NCBI RefSeq assembly: GCF_003625475.1
Contig: NZ_RAIQ01000007.1
Coordinates: forward strand, 62,001-126,000
Length of the DNA: 64,000 nucleotides
Direction of reading: 5' to 3'
DNA from: Butyrivibrio sp. X503
GTDB lineage: Bacteria; Bacillota; Clostridia; Lachnospirales; Lachnospiraceae
A program made the position numbers and the translations under genes. The stretch's first letter is position 1. The number at the start of each line of letters is the position of its first letter. The notes under the pieces were generated by a model. It worked only from the letters and a program-made list of their open reading frames with translations, was not told the DNA's origin and searched no databases. Below are positions 62,564 to 64,000 of this stretch, piece by piece.

Positions 62564-64000
62564 TCAGCCTTCGCTACAGCTCGTCTTCGTTAACAGGACG
62601 GCGGTTTCAACATGCACGGTCCAGGGGAACATGTCGCAGGGTCTGACGGCTATGAGTTCGTAGCCGCCGTCGGCGAGAATGCGAAGGTCTCTTGCGAGAG
62701 TCGCGGAATCGCAGCTTACATATACGATACGTTCAGGTTGCATTTTTAGCATCGTTTCGAGGCAGACCGCATCACAGCCTTTACGTGGAGGATCAACGAC
62801 GATGACATCGGGGCGAAGCTCCGCGCCGTCGCTTGTGCTGCCTGCGACACTACGCTTTTTATCATAAAACTCGGGAAGGACTTCTTCGGCCTTTCCGCAG
62901 TAGAATTCCGCATTGGTTATGCCGTTTCTAAGGGCGTTCCTCTTAGCATCCTCAATGGCTTCGGGAATGACTTCGATACCATATACTCTGCCTGCTGCCT
63001 TCGCCATGGACAATGTAATTGTTCCGATTCCGCAGTAGAGATCCCAAACAGTTTCTTTTCCCGTCAAGCCGGCATATTCGATTGCCTGCTCATACAGCTT
63101 CTTGGTCTGAATCGGATTAACCTGGAAAAATGAAAGCGGCGAGATTTCAAATTCAAGTCCGCAAAGGGTATCTCGTATCGTGTCTTTTCCATATATCGTA
63201 TGAATCTCAAGGCCCATGATAACGTTGGTCTTCTCGGTGTTTATGCTCACGGAGATGCTGGTCATTCCATCAACTTTTGAAAGCTTTTCTATCAGAGTCT
63301 TTTGATTCTTTATGTATTCGGAAGTCGCACCATCTTTTTTCCCTGAAAGATAATTGATAACAAAGCAGACCATAATCTCCCCGCTTGTAAAGCCTTTTCG
63401 GATAAGAACATGGCGAACAAGTCCTTTCCCTGACACCTCATCATATGGAGCGATCTTATTTTCTTCCATGTGAGATCTGATGATCTCCATTATCTCTTCG
63501 TTCTCTTTTACCCCGATATGACATGCCGTGGTCGGAATGATACTGTGCGTTCTTCCTGCGTAAAATCCCGTCACGACATTTCCGTTCTTATCACATCCAA
63601 CGGGAAACTGCGCCTTGTTTCTGTATTCCCAGGGTTCGTCCATTCCGATTATGGGCATCATAATACTGTCAACAAACTCCGCGTCAAAGCCGCCAAGCCT
63701 TACGATATTGTTCCTTACTTTATTTTGCTTGTAGAGAAGTTCTCTCTCGTAAGACATGTTCTGGAGCTGGCAACCGCCGCATTGACGCGCAATGGAGCAC
63801 TTTGCCTCAACTCGGTATTCGGATCTTTTTACGACCTCTTCAAGATGCGCGTAGGCATAGTTTTTCTTGGCCTTCATGATCTTGGCTTTTACAACGTCGC
63901 CGATAACCGCATCCTTAATAAAAAGGGTATAGCCGTCTATCTTGCCTATGCCCTCTCCATCATTACCTATATCTGTAATTTCAACTTCAAAAATATCGCC
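62564..64000 (-). CDS. rlmD: 23S rRNA (uracil-C5)-methyltransferase, RlmD/RumA type (5' end cut by window)
   Basis: About 478 codons are visible and the frame runs off the right edge with no start yet. The codons at 64000-63878 give a TRAM-like segment (ITDIGNDGEGIGKIDGYTLF) before the first internal Met at 63877, so that Met is not the true start. An iron-sulfur cysteine cluster (CSIARQCGGCQLQ), the SAM site LYCGIGTITLSMAKA, PPRKGCD and the catalytic cysteine in YVSCDSATLARDL are present. Methylates a uridine of 23S rRNA; which one is not decided here. Confidence 0.92.
   Translation of the reverse strand, partial: GDIFEVEITDIGNDGEGIGKIDGYTLFIKDAVIGDVVKAKIMKAKKNYAYAHLEEVVKRSEYRVEAKCSIARQCGGCQLQNMSYERELLYKQNKVRNNIVRLGGFDAEFVDSIMMPIIGMDEPWEYRNKAQFPVGCDKNGNVVTGFYAGRTHSIIPTTACHIGVKENEEIMEIIRSHMEENKIAPYDEVSGKGLVRHVLIRKGFTSGEIMVCFVINYLSGKKDGATSEYIKNQKTLIEKLSKVDGMTSISVSINTEKTNVIMGLEIHTIYGKDTIRDTLCGLEFEISPLSFFQVNPIQTKKLYEQAIEYAGLTGKETVWDLYCGIGTITLSMAKAAGRVYGIEVIPEAIEDAKRNALRNGITNAEFYCGKAEEVLPEFYDKKRSVAGSTSDGAELRPDVIVVDPPRKGCDAVCLETMLKMQPERIVYVSCDSATLARDLRILADGGYELIAVRPCDMFPWTVHVETAVLLTKTSCSEG

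Noticed and set aside
1..64000. CRISPR array, tRNA/rRNA, prophage, insertion sequence or conjugative element
   Set aside because: No regularly spaced repeats, no tRNA T-loop outside coding regions, no rRNA core, and no integrase, transposase, capsid or relaxase-like protein was seen.

Overview
The window looks like chromosomal DNA of a low-to-mid G+C Firmicute, most likely Lachnospiraceae (a Butyrivibrio/Roseburia-like Clostridia member). This is inferred from gene content and protein style: PyrDB/PyrK-type pyrimidine genes, a transketolase split into two subunits, a methionine aminopeptidase with an N-terminal SEC-C motif, YesL, an orphan MsmK/UgpC ATPase, a Clostridia-style SRP RNA and a THF riboswitch. 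Almost all genes have strong AGGAGG-like ribosome sites. No rRNA, tRNA, phage, transposase or CRISPR array was seen, and both window ends cut genes (an FKBP-domain lipoprotein on the left, rlmD on the right).

Layout. 0-8.5 kb: FKBP-like lipoprotein, small membrane protein, DUF1934, ispE, a gene behind a textbook sigma-28 promoter, and the pyrC-lipoprotein-pyrK-pyrD operon followed by plsC. 8.6-18.4 kb: ddl-murF-hydrolase (cell wall), a GH9-like lipoprotein without its catalytic aspartates, an aconitase-family hydratase, an orphan sugar-binding lipoprotein and tadA. 18.4-23.8 kb: an IscR-like Rrf2 regulator, the SRP RNA, a CdaR-type regulator, the MsmK ATPase, YesL, a GNAT and a lipase-like hydrolase. 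23.9-31.8 kb: map-metG and a pentose operon (FGGY kinase, araD, split transketolase, rpe). 31.8-39.1 kb: ogg with a membrane-anchored Mrr-like nuclease, a PTS IIC-like permease, a two-gene AmmeMemoRadiSam unit, and a DUF4342-response regulator-histidine kinase operon. 39.2-41.9 kb: promoter, THF riboswitch, truncated folT, folC and a zinc-ribbon membrane protein.

41.9-60.1 kb is the most distinctive accessory block. A GntR/UTRA regulator with a palindrome at its promoter heads an operon for a lipoprotein binding protein, a fused double permease, an ABC ATPase, an unexported CehA/McbA-type PHP metallohydrolase and a DUF3592 protein. After a strong terminator comes a separate unit: a ~2400-residue exported, membrane-anchored protein carrying a related PHP domain, a YibE/F membrane protein, and DUF2262 and SUFU (immunity-like) proteins. 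I infer an outside/inside pair of PHP hydrolases joined by a dedicated importer; the substrate is unknown.

60.2-61.7 kb holds decayed genes: an rsgA remnant lacking its whole GTPase core and a response-regulator stub, on either side of an intact XRE/desulfoferrodoxin-like regulator. A ZmaR-like acetyltransferase and rlmD close the window.
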